A DNA stretch of 64,000 nt. It comes from Euclidia mi. Its lineage: Eukaryota > Arthropoda > Insecta > Lepidoptera > Erebidae. The translations under genes were made by a program, and so were the position numbers. Location of the stretch: the NCBI GenBank assembly GCA_944739405.2, contig OX123183.2, positions 119,048,331-119,112,330 on the forward strand, in the 5' to 3' direction. Below are positions 23,001 to 35,000 of the stretch, piece after piece (position 1 is the stretch's first letter; every line of letters begins with the position of its first letter). The notes beneath the pieces are model-generated. The model worked only from the letters and a program-made list of their open reading frames with translations. It was not told the DNA's origin and did no database searches.

Positions 23001-26000
23001 TAATACATTTTCAGAGGTTTATATTTTACCGCACCGTAATGTAGACGGCGCAAGAAGCGCTTAAGTGTTGAGTGCTTTAGTTTAAAAGGATTTTTTATGA
23101 GACTTTTTGTACAGCTGGAATCAATTAAGAACATTTTATAATGTCCCGTGCAAGTTTAAAGCACCATTTTATCTTTCAGTCACCAAATATCGTCACTTTC
23201 CCACAAGACGCGATTTCTCGCGTAGAAATGAGTTCATACGACAAGAATTCTCCTTTTTATGAGATGGACATTAAGGATATGCATCCATTCGGCAAGCTGC
23301 GCATACAGTTGATCAGAACCTACCATAGAGAATGTCCTGAAGAAACTACAGGTGAGTACCTAACTATTAAACGTTTGACAATTAAGTAATGGCCGTAGTT
23401 TTAGTCCTTAAAGGATATTTTTCAAAATATGGACGGTTTGAAGTCCCGGAAGTTCCTTCTTCAATGATATAATATAGTACTAGGTACTTACAACCATTCG
23501 TGTCAGTTTGAAATAACTATCAATCTGGGTTTTAGTCCTTCAACGATTTTATCTGATGATAAGGGGCTGAAGCCCTAAAAAAGCATCTTATCCCTTCAAT
23601 GACCAATTACTTCTTCGAGTTTCCCTTCATAAAACCTACCTTCGTTAAGGTCAAAAGATTAACTCCCCACCCAAACCAGAATCCCCTGAATATACTTACA
23701 CACTAGTCGTTAATGACTTCTTACTTCTACTTCTAGAAGAAGCAACAACAGTAGGAGAAGGAGGCGCCGAAGAAGTATCCGGTGAGAACGAAGCGAAGAG
23801 TGAAGAAAACAGCGGAGAAGACGAGAATAAGTCGGAGCCCGAAGCCTCCAGGTACCATAGTGACGTAGGTAGCAGCGAGGACGGGGGGTGAGGCTTACTA
23901 TAGTTCACTATTTAAGTATTGTAAGTAGTTTATGTATTATTATTATAAGGCCTGAACGAACGTAGAAGACGAAAGTTTTGGGTGTAGATGTTATGTAAGA
24001 CAGATAAAATGTACTAAAAGGGATTTTTTAATGTACTTTTTTTAATGTACTAAAGGGCGACCACTTCCGGGAGGGTACGAGGGCCCTTCCGTCCGGCGGG
24101 TCGGCCACCGCTATACCTCACAGTATAATGGCAATACAATACTCTGCGCTTTGTCACGCGCTGCTGCGTTGACTGCCTCCTCTTTTCACGCCCCCTTTTC
24201 TTCTTCTATGGCAGCTTCAAGAAATGGTTCCGATCAAACAGCGGGGTCTTCGTTCCCCACCAACTCACTTTTTGAGGTGGAGTCCGCTAACATCCGCGGA
24301 CTCCATTCGAACCTCAACGCCGTCCACCATCATCTCGAGACGGCCCGACCGGCCATGCTTTTCTTTAGCGAGACTCAAATACGCCGTCCTGACGACACGA
24401 CTTATTTGCATTATCGCGGTTATGCACTGGAGGATAACTTCCACGCAAAAGCCGGGGTATGCTTGTTCGTCAGAGCGGATATTTGCTGTCGACGTCTACG
24501 CTGCCTAGAGGACCGGTCCTTTTCTGTCCTATGGGTACACGTAAGTCTGGGTTCATTGGCCCGGATTTACGTGTGTCTTTACCGTTCCCATACCGGAGAT
24601 GCCGAGACAACTCGACTGTTTGACTACTTAAGTCAGGCAGCAGATAATGCGCAGGAGCAGTTCCCGACCGCCGAGTTGGTCTTTTTGGGAGATTTCAATG
24701 CCCACCATGAGACCTGGCTGGGCTCTTCCAAAACGAACCACGCGGGACGAGCTGCTCACGCATTCGCTCTAACGCATGACCTGACTCAACTGGTACTCCA
24801 GCCCACCAGGATACCAGATATATCCGGTCAAGCGCCCTCGTTGTTAGACCTTGTGCTGACGAGTAACTCGACCCAGTACAGTGTGACGGTACAAGCCCCT
24901 TTGGGTTCCTCCGACCACTGTCTGGTTTGCACTACAGTGCCATTCGCTTCACCTCCACAACCAGTGAAGGCAAAGCGACGCTTGTGGCACTACTCGTCAG
25001 CGGATTGGGATGGCCTGCGAGACTATTATGCGTCCATCCCGTGGTCTCAACACTGCTTTGGTGGGAGGGATCTGTCGGAGAGTGCGTCTGCTGTTGCTGG
25101 GGAAATCATCTTGGGTATGGAATATTATATTCCATCCATTGACGTCTCCAGCAGCAGCGGAGTACGGCCCTGGTTCGATGGCGAGTGCGCCGATGCTGTT
25201 AAACAAAAACAGTCGGCTTACCGCGCTTGGATCAGGGCTCGGTCTCGTCGCGATCCGAATGTCCATCTCATCAAGGCAGCCTATAATAGAGCCACCAAGG
25301 TCTGCAAGCGGGCATACATAAGAGCGGATGCACAGCGCATTGCACGGTTTGGTCAAGAACTCTTGTCGCACCCCACGGGCAGCTGGGGATACTGGCGATT
25401 GGCCAAAGCCGTGCAATCTAATTTCTGCCAGCCTTCACTGCCGCTGCCGTTGCGATGCCCTGATGGATCACTGGCCCATGGGCCGCAAGAGAAAGCTGAC
25501 CTGCTTGTCAATCTCTTTGCGGCCAACTCCCGAATCGATGATCGTAGTGCGCAGCCGCCTTCGATTCCTTACTGCGGCCACTCCATGCCTGACATTAAAA
25601 TCAGGCAATGCGATGTTCGCGCGACACTGCGATCTCTTGATGTCCGGAAAGCCAGTGGACCTGACGGAATTCCAGCGGTTGTGCTTAGGAAATGCGCAGC
25701 CGAGTTGTCTCCAATGCTTACACGCCTGTATCGCCTATCATATCAGCCTCTGGCGTAGTGCCGCAGTCTTGGAAAGAGGCGAACGTACAACCGATTCCCA
25801 AGAAAGGGGATCGTTCTGATCCGGGCAACTATCGACCCAACAACCAACTCGTTCGCTACCTAGAAGATCACTCTCTCATCAGTGATCGTCAGTATGGCTT
25901 CAGACCGAAACGATCAACGGGTGATCTTCTAGCGTATGTCACTCACCTTTGGGGTGAGGCGATGGACAGGCATGGAGAGTCGTTGGCTATTAGTCTCGAC

Positions 26001-29000
26001 ATCTCCAAAGCCTTCGATAGAGTCTGGCATCGTGCGCTTCTTTCCAAGCTTCCAGCCTACGGCTTGCCGCCTCGATTGTGCAACTGGGTTGCCAGCTTCG
26101 TGCATGAGCGCCGTATACGAGTCCTTTGTGACGGTGAGTCATCGAAGTTTCTCCAGGTGAACGCTGGTGTGCCTCAGGGGTGTTATCGCCCACGCTTTTT
26201 CTTCTGCATATTAATGATATGCTCACTTTTGGGGGCATACATTGCTATGCAGATGACAGTACTGTACATGGGCGATATCTCGGACACCCTGCGGCTAAGC
26301 AAGCCGATACTGAGGAATATAGGCGAACACTTGCTGCTGAGCTTGACCGGGTTCTTAATTGCATCTCGCGTTGGGGTGATGAGAACCTGGTCGAGTTCAA
26401 CGCCAAGAAAACACAGGTGTGCGCATTCTTAGCCAAGATATCTCCATTCCTTCCCCATCCCTCTCTTCTGGACACTCCACTACCAATTCAAGACAGCCTC
26501 AATATCCTGGGTAAGGACATACGCAGAAATCTCAACCAGAAGAACTACATCGAGGGTGTCATCAAATCAGCATCTCGGAAACTCGGAGTCCTGAACAAGG
26601 TGAGGAGGTTTTTCACGCCGGAGCAGTTGTGTCTGTTATACAAGAACCAGGTTCACTCCTGCGTGGAATACTGCTCTCACCTTTGGAATGGCTCCGCTCA
26701 GTACTTATTGGACGCCCTCGATAGGTTGCAGCGGCGTGCTGTCCTTATCATAGGGGATCCAGAGGCCACTAAGACTCTTGAGTCACTGCAATTACGCAGA
26801 GACGTGGCCTCAATGGCTGTCTTCTACCGCATCTATCACGGTGAGTGCTCCGAAGAGCTCTTTCAACTAATCCCACCCTCTCCTTTCCTATCCCGAACGA
26901 CACGTGCTGGGTTGAGGTGCCACTCTTACACGGTAGAACAGATACCGTCACGCACCAAACGGTTCGGCGCCTCTTATCTCTGCCGTACCATTATGATGTG
27001 GAACTCTTTACCAGTCCACATGTTTCCCTCCACCTATGATCCCGGGTCCTTTAACCGGGGCGTGAAAAAGCTTTACTCAAGGCCGTCAAGGTGAGGGCCA
27101 TCATGCCATAATGCCATGCTGGCTGCTGGGATGATGTCCATCACTATGGGACTTTACTGACTGCTTAACATCAGGCAACATGGAGTCAATTTGTTAGGCA
27201 GAAAAAAAAATACATTAAATGTAAAGTGGTAGAAATTCAGCGAGATGATAGTTTTGAACAGCCAGATTCTATATGCCACTAAGGCTGATCTGGTAATGAG
27301 TTTCATTACCTTCCTAGGTTTGGTAACTTTCGATGTCCAGATATAAAAACGCCTTTTCTTCTCCAGAGCAAATGTCAAGTAGGTAACTGGTTTCAAAATC
27401 ATTAGATCATTACACAATTATGTAGTTAATGTACTTGGGACACTCTAAAAGTTTTGCGACACAAAAAAAAATGTTCTATAAGTAAATATATTTTCATTAC
27501 ATCTTTTCAAAGTACTCTCCACCAGCCTGTATACAAAGTTTCATGCGTCTGAACCAGTTTTCGAAACACATTTTCCAGTCCGCCGCAGACACCTCGTTTA
27601 CAGCCTACTCGAACGCTGAGAGCGCATCATCCGGCGACGAAAATTGTATCCCTTTGAGCTGACTTTTTATTTTTGGGATTAAGAAGAAGTCACACGGTGC
27701 TAGGTCAGGGCTGTAAGGACCCTCCTTACAGCCCTGACCTAGCACCTTGTGACCCAGGAGTTTGACCGGTGTACTGTCTCGTAAGTCCCTCGTTTTGATT
27801 GCGATATGGGCGGGCGCATTATCGTGGTGGAGCAGTAGCCCGCGGAGCCCTGTGTTTGGTCGCTTGTTGCTCACAACAGAGAAAACTTCTGCCAAGCATT
27901 TGGTAGTATACCGTTCGGCGTTAATGTTTCTTTGGTTCCGTAAAGGAATTGATACCAAGTAGCCAGTCATATTAACAAAGATCGCGATAAAATTTGACCC
28001 CCCTTCTAGGTCGCTTTACTTTGGTAGGCGTTGATTCGTTTTGAAACACCCAAACCGGCGACTGGCGCTTTGTTTCTAGATCGTATTGATTAAGCCAGGA
28101 TTCATCACCTGTAACGATGTCGTAAACACGCCGAGACGAGCCTGCTTCAAATAATTTGTCTATCATATCATCTTGCCATCGGTGAGGTTGTGCGGCACCC
28201 AGCGTGAAACTATCCTCCGCAACCGTAGATGCATATGTAGAATCTCGTGAAGGCTTCCTGCTTCCTGATCCAATCTGCAGTAGGTATACGCTGAATGAAG
28301 CTAAATGAATCTCTTGGTATGTAACTCGTCATTGTCTTGGATAAAAATTTTCACTGTTAGCACGTTTTCTTCCGTAATAGCCGTCAAAGGGCGACTACTT
28401 CTATCTATCTTCATCCCTCAAAGTTAGTCGACCGCGCTTAAATTCACCATACTAACGATACACGGTTGCCTTAGAAGGGCATTCATCCATGAATGCCATT
28501 TGAAGTCTATCTTACTTACGATTCGTCCGGTTACAGGGACACTTAAAATCGTAAAAAAGCATAGCGCGAAAATGTTCTCGTCGCAAATCCATTTTTCAAT
28601 GAGACACTATAATTTTAATTAGCTTGCATAAAATGTGGAGGGAAGTTTTGAATTTAGAACGTACCTATTTTTACTTATAAGTAATCATATTTTTAAATAA
28701 ATTATAACTGGCCAGTCTCACATAACTACATAAAAACTTTTTTTCGCAATACTTTCTGGGTGACCTGGTATTAAGATGACAGTAATTAGGCTTACTTACA
28801 CACCTATTACTCAGTAATGCTTAAATTACTTTGAACTTAAACTCTGGCGCAGTGAGTCAGCAGAAGAGGTAGTAGTGCCAGTGACCGAGCCGGCCGTCAA
28901 CTGTCCGATGACTGATTGGCATCGTTGGAGCGAGTGTGACGGTGACTGTATCGATGGCAAGTTGAGCGGCTACCAGTGGAGGGAGCGGTACCATCTTGTG

Positions 29001-32000
29001 GACGGAGTGCCTGTTGAGAAGTACGACCCGCTGGTAAGTGAAATCATACTTCATAATGTGATGGTGACTGTGTGTAGCAAGCTAAGTGGCTACCAGGGGA
29101 GAGAGTGGTACCATCTGGTGGACGGAGTGCCTGTGGAGAAGTATGACCCGCTGGTAAGTGAATACATACTTACTTCATAATGTGACGGTGACTGTGTGAA
29201 GCAAGCTGAGTGGCTACCAGGGGAGGGAGTGGTATCATCTGGTGGACGGAGTACCTGTTGAGAAGTATGACCCGCTGGTATGTGAATACATATTTCATAA
29301 TGTGACGGTGACTGTGTGAAGCAAGCTGAGCGGCTACCAGTGGAGGGAGCGGTACCACCTTGTGGATGGTGCCTGTGGAGAAGATGACCCGCTCGTGAGT
29401 GCACTGAGTGCAATGCTCTGGATTTTCAACTTTTAACGTCAGTTCAAACGTCCGCATAACCATGCACCGTGAAAAGCGGGCTTTAAGATTTCTTTTATTC
29501 TTTCGTTCAAATATCTTAAAACTAGCTGACCCAGCGAAGTCCGTATCGCCTTTTTAAGACTTTTTATTTAATTCCCTTTTTTCCAAGCCCCTTTTCCAAA
29601 GTTACCATTGACAGCGCTTAATCTCTTATCATTCCAGGGTCTATAAATGATGCAAAAACAAACATAGATTTTTATATAATATTGAAATCCCCATTCCTTA
29701 AAATATCGGAGACGATACCCATATCGACTTAAAAAAAATCTCGTCCGCCATCTTTGATTTCCTATCCGCCATCTTTGATCATGAAATAGATGTTGTATTT
29801 CGATTCTCCACCCCTTAAATATTGAAGGCGATACTGATATTGATATTTAAAATTTTCTCATCCGCCATCTTTGATTTCCCGTCCGCCATCTTGGATCACT
29901 AAATAAATTTCATATTATTAATCAGCGTCCCGAAAATATCGAAAACGATACCTATATAGATTGTATCCTATTCGTTTAGCCTTTTTTTGCCTTTGACCCA
30001 TTACTTAAAATATCGGAGACGATACCCACATCGACTTTAAAAAAAATCCCGTCTGCCATCTTTGATTTCCTATCCGCCATCTTTGATCACGAAATAGATG
30101 TTGTATTTAGATTTCCCATCCCTTTAAGCATCGGAGACGATAAACATTTAGATTTAAAAAAAAAAAACCCATCCGCAATTTTTGATCACAAAATAGATGG
30201 TGTTTTTGAATTCCCTATTCCTTAAAATATCGGAGACGATACCCATACCGACTTTAAAAAAAATGCCGTCCGCCGTCTTTGATTTCCTATCCGCCATCTT
30301 TGATCACGAAATAGACGTTGTATTTGGATTCTCCATCCCTTAAATCATCGGAGAATCGTCTCCTCCTTGGGAAAAATTAAAAAAATCAATATGGGTATCG
30401 AACCATATTGATTTTTTTAATTTTTCCCATCCACCATCTTGAATCACGTAACAGATGTTGTATTTGGATTCCCCATCCCTTTTAACATCGCAGACGATAC
30501 CAATATTGATGTTTATAAATTTTCCCATCCGCCATCTTTGATTTCCCATTCGCCATCTTTGATCACGAAATAGATGGTGTTTTTGAATTCCCTATTCCTT
30601 AAAATATCGGAGACGATACTAGGGCATGCAAAACCGGAAAGTCATCAAAACCGGTTTTGAACATCGTTTTTTTGGGACCAAAACCGAAAACCGGAGCTAG
30701 GTCCGGTTTTAGCAAAAAAAATCGAATGTAGTATAATTTAAAAAGAAACACCATTTTTTTTAATACCCACTAAGTCTACAAATAAAACAAATTGTATGAT
30801 ACATTTCTTTTTAATCCAAACCATAATAATTGTACAGATAACAATGAACTTATAATAGTAAAAAGATTAATTAACTGAGATCAAATTAACAACAAGTAAG
30901 TTTTTGGTATCTTTGGTACCTATTAAGTCTGCTATCAAAAATAATATATTTTAAACATAGAAAACACAATCAGCATCTACAAATATTAAACACAGCCACC
31001 CACAATTACCAAAAAAATCAACATTTTTGTAACTTCGAAGACGAACTACAAAATAATATTATTATAATATGATTCATATTGCACTAAAAAAGAGATCAAT
31101 ATTGAACTATGTATACTAATTTAAATAAAGCATAAATCACTTGTTTTCAAGAGATCGCTGTTCTTGATAATGTGATCTCAAGAATATAAGTGCATCCAAC
31201 ATTCGATCAGACAGCGAACTTCTTATTTTGTTACAGAAATACCCAGCACTCGAAAACACCCTTTCACTCTTACTACGTGACTCTTACTACGTGAGTCTTA
31301 CTTGTTGGTAGAACACATAATAAATAATGTATTATGATTATAACAAGGTTTTCTAATTGGGGTGTCTGAGGATGTGCGTTATTTCCGTTACACGTTGTAT
31401 ATTAAATCAGTAAAAATCATTTTCTCTAAGACTTGGAAAAATTGGCACAAGAGTTCTACTCTTACCTACGTTATGGCGCAATTACACCTGTACCTTGATT
31501 CACGTAAATCAAACAAGACAAATATCGTTGACGTTTAATTGTCGTTCGGTCGTCCTATAAGTCCTACCCAAAATAGGTATTCACGTATTCTTTGAACGGG
31601 ATTCGATAGAACGACAATCCAAACGGCTCAGAACAGAACCGAATCAAAGACTTTTGTCAGTTATAAAATTATCTATATAACACGAATAATAAAACACAAG
31701 TTTTAATTAAATCTTGCTTGCTGTCACAAGTGGTGAACCATAATGTAATACAATTCGGGCTAACGCAGCAACTACTGGATCCCCCCCGTGGGATCTCCAC
31801 CTTGTCGTGGTGGGAGGGCTCAGTAACCGTGGATTGGTTACCCGCGGTGAAGCTAAGAGGGATCCAGGAGGGGACGCTCCGCGTGGGCTTGGAGGGGCCT
31901 GCGCAGGACGCGTCCAACGGTGCGGGTGCGAGGGACAGTTCTGTCTGTCCCTCGCAGTCGGGCGCGGTCGCGGGGGGAGAGGCGTGTCGGTGTTGCGTTG

Positions 32001-35000
32001 CCGCGCGCCCTATCTCCCGGGACCAAATGGGGGCGCACCATCGTTGCGTCGTGGTGGGGCCGCAAAGGAAGAGGAGATGCAGTGTTGCGTTGCCGTCCTC
32101 CCTATCCTCTGCGGCCGCAAGTTTGGCGGCGGAGCCCAACACCTTCATCCGCCGCCAAGGGGGTTTCGTTCGGGGTCCGCCTAACCATCTGGCGGGCCAA
32201 TACCCGTCGGGGGGTAGCGAGGCATGCTTCGGTGAAACCCTACCCTCCGACGCACGGGTACATGGAGGAAGTCGAGGTGGTTTTTAGTGGAAACACCACA
32301 TACTCCGGCTCTTATTTCCCCCAAGAGTCGGAGATCCGAAGGGATTTTCCACCTCGTGAGAAAAAAAAAAAAAAAAAAAGCAACTACTGGATGTAATTGC
32401 GCCCTTCGTGTCGTTTCATCCACCAGCTCAACATAAATGTACATTAAACGACACAAAATATAATAAATTAATAACTAAGTAAATACTCACATTTTGTCCT
32501 AGCGTCGCAGGCGAGGGCGGCGGACACGCACTTGCACTCCCGGTAAGGGTATTACTGCAACAACGCAGGCGCAGGCTGGCGCCCTGGCGGGTTACGGGTG
32601 CGGGGTGTGGGGGTAGTGGGGGGAGGCGTGTAAGTGGGTGGATGCAGGCTGTGTTCGGTTCGGATACATTTGATGCCTCAAAATTAATTATTTTTTGAGA
32701 GTGTTCGAAAAAAATTTTGATAAAAATCTAAATGTTAATTGTTACTCAATATTCAATAATGGGAAAACCGGAGCTGAGCTCCGGTTTTCAAAAATCGTAA
32801 AATTTTGGCCGATTTCCGGTTTTGCATGCCCTAGACGATACCCATATCGACTTTAAAAAAATCCCGTCCGCCATCTTTGATTTCCTATCCGCCATCTTTG
32901 ATCACGAAATAGATGTTGTATTTGGATTCCCCACCCCTTAAAATATCGAAGGCGATACCCATAATGATTTTTTAAATTTTCTCATCCGCCATCTTTGATT
33001 TCCCGTCCGCCATCTTGGATCACTAAATAAATTTCATATTATTAATCAGTGTCCCGAAAATCTCGAAAACGATACCCATATAGATTGTATCCTATTCGTT
33101 TAGCCTTTTTTTGCCTTTGACCCAACCCTCCCCCTTCTCGTTTGACCATTTTATTATTTTTGTCTGGCCCCTAAAAGTTGTGGCGTAATTTTATATAGCC
33201 TATAGCCTATCGGAATAATTAGGCTATCATAGGCAATAACAATTTTTAAAATGCGACTGCTAGTTCCTGAGATTAGCCGACATTATCTTTTAGCCTTTTT
33301 AGCCTTTTGCCCGGCCCCAAAGGGTCGAAGCGTTATGTTATATAGCCTATAGCCTTCCGGAATAATTGGGCTATCGTATACAAAAAGAATTTTTCAGATC
33401 CGACCGGTAGTTCCTGAGATTAGCGCGTTCAAACAAACAAATAAACAAACAAACTCTTCCGCTTTATTATATTAGTATAGATTATGTGCCTGAAAATTGG
33501 AATATCATATGTAGCACAAACAGGACTGTAGTATGAAACCAAATGCAGCGTAAATTCTGCAACTCATTTTATGCCACTCACAACTCAAAAAGTATGCTCG
33601 TCTCGTCTTTGTGCCACCATAGCATATTTCGGCAATGAAACAGCTTTCAAACATTCTAAATAGTCACTTCAAAATTTTTATTCCTTTTATCTTATTCCCT
33701 TTTATTGTATTAGGCTCGGCATTCGCACCACAAAAAGGCAGTACCGGCGTACTGCAAGACTCACTTCGAAACGTTCGAGAAGAGAGAATGCGAGGAAGAA
33801 TGTACTGAGCCAGTCAACGAAGAAGACGAAGAAGAAATTACGGGTACCTAAATACTTTTTGAACAACTATCATCTCACGGTCTACTGTCATGATGATCTA
33901 AAACTGTCTGTTTAGCATTATATTTATTACAGCAATTTTTCCAAAATTTCTTCAGAATATAAATACCCGATTCGAATCCGAGTTTGAATAACTTAACGGG
34001 TCAGCTATCACATACACACATCAACAAAGTCTAGGGATATCTTAATCCTAAATTATTTACGAGTTTATAGTTTAGAACCTTGTTAGTTTCCACAAAAAGT
34101 TTATATACAGATTAAAACCTCTTTTATTCTATTTTCAAAATTTGAACATGGAAAGAAAAAAAACAAAATAATAAACAAAATATGGCGGCAAATTTGCTAG
34201 TAATTCGTTACATTAAAGAAAGTTAAAACTGTTTTATTATAATTATTAATGAAAAGGGTTTTTAATTGTTTTTCTTTTTTAATTTAACGTGACGTACGAA
34301 CTTTAAAAGTCATGTCACGTCGTCATGTGAGTCGAGATGAAATGTTACGAGCCGTGGGCATGTTAGAAAATGGTGCAATTCAACGCGTCGTTGCTGAGGC
34401 CCTACATACCAGTCAAAATGTGATATCAAGGTTGTGGTCACGTTATCGCAGTACTGGAGATGTGGCCGAACAGCACACAGGTAGATATCGTGTTACTACG
34501 CAGAGACAGGATCGATTTCTCCAAATGACCGCCAGAAGACAACCCAATATCACAGCGCTGCAACTAGTGCAAAGGCTCCAGGAGGACCACCAGCTGCTGG
34601 TAAGCGACCAAACCGTGCGAAGAAGGTTACATGAAGTTGATCTTCATGCTCGAAGACCATTGCGTGTTCTAGCATTGCGACGTGGCAATCGCGGTCGGCG
34701 GCTTTCGTGGGCTCGGGAGCATTTACCATGGAGTGACGAACAATGGTCTTTGGTGCTGTTCACCGATGAGTCCCGGTTTGGGTTTCACCCGGATTCACGA
34801 AGAACACGCGTTTGGAGAGCTCCAGGGAGAGTTAGCCGTCTACGGCACCCTCAGGAGGTCCACCCATACCAAGGCGGGACAATCATGGTGTGGGCAGGAA
34901 TTCGTCTTGGCGGACGAACCCAACTCGTTTTGATCCAAGGCAGCATGACTGCACAAAAATACCACGAGGAGGTAGTAGAGCCCGTTATTGTCCCACACAG

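Larger units (their letters stand above)
30620..32833 (-). mobile_element. hAT element with perfect 8-bp target duplication
   Basis: Terminal inverted repeats TAGGGCATGCAAAACCGG and CCGGTTTTGCATGCCCTA. The flanking duplication GACGATAC (30612-30619 and 32834-32841) is perfect. Further CCGGTTTT motifs sit inside both ends. A transposase remnant lies at 31141-31262 on the minus strand. It is nested in the Helitron at 29522-33481 and itself holds the A-tailed element at 31781-32379. Confidence 0.88.
29522..33481 (-). mobile_element. Large non-autonomous Helitron (host of nested insertions)
   Basis: On the minus strand it starts A|TCTATACTAATATAATAAAG (right end, 33481) and ends ...GGGTCAG|CTAG then T (29522). 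A short GCGA/TCGC hairpin lies about 10 bp before CTAG. About 3.96 kb, of which 2.2 kb is a nested hAT. No Rep/helicase coding was seen. The interior is a minisatellite of about 120-bp units containing 'tccgccatctttgat'. The block around 29895-30000 is duplicated at 33015-33124. In intron 8 of spondin-like gene 1. Confidence 0.8.

Noticed and set aside
28875..29463. ORFs on both strands across the TSP1 exon array
   Set aside because: The plus-strand ORF is exon 8 run through its donor. The minus-strand ORFs are antisense readings of the 122-bp repeats.
31718..32396. Several 90-189 aa ORFs on both strands
   Set aside because: All fall in the GC-rich A-tailed retroelement, where stops are rare by composition. 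None shows a domain, and the frames are not conserved between the two long copies.
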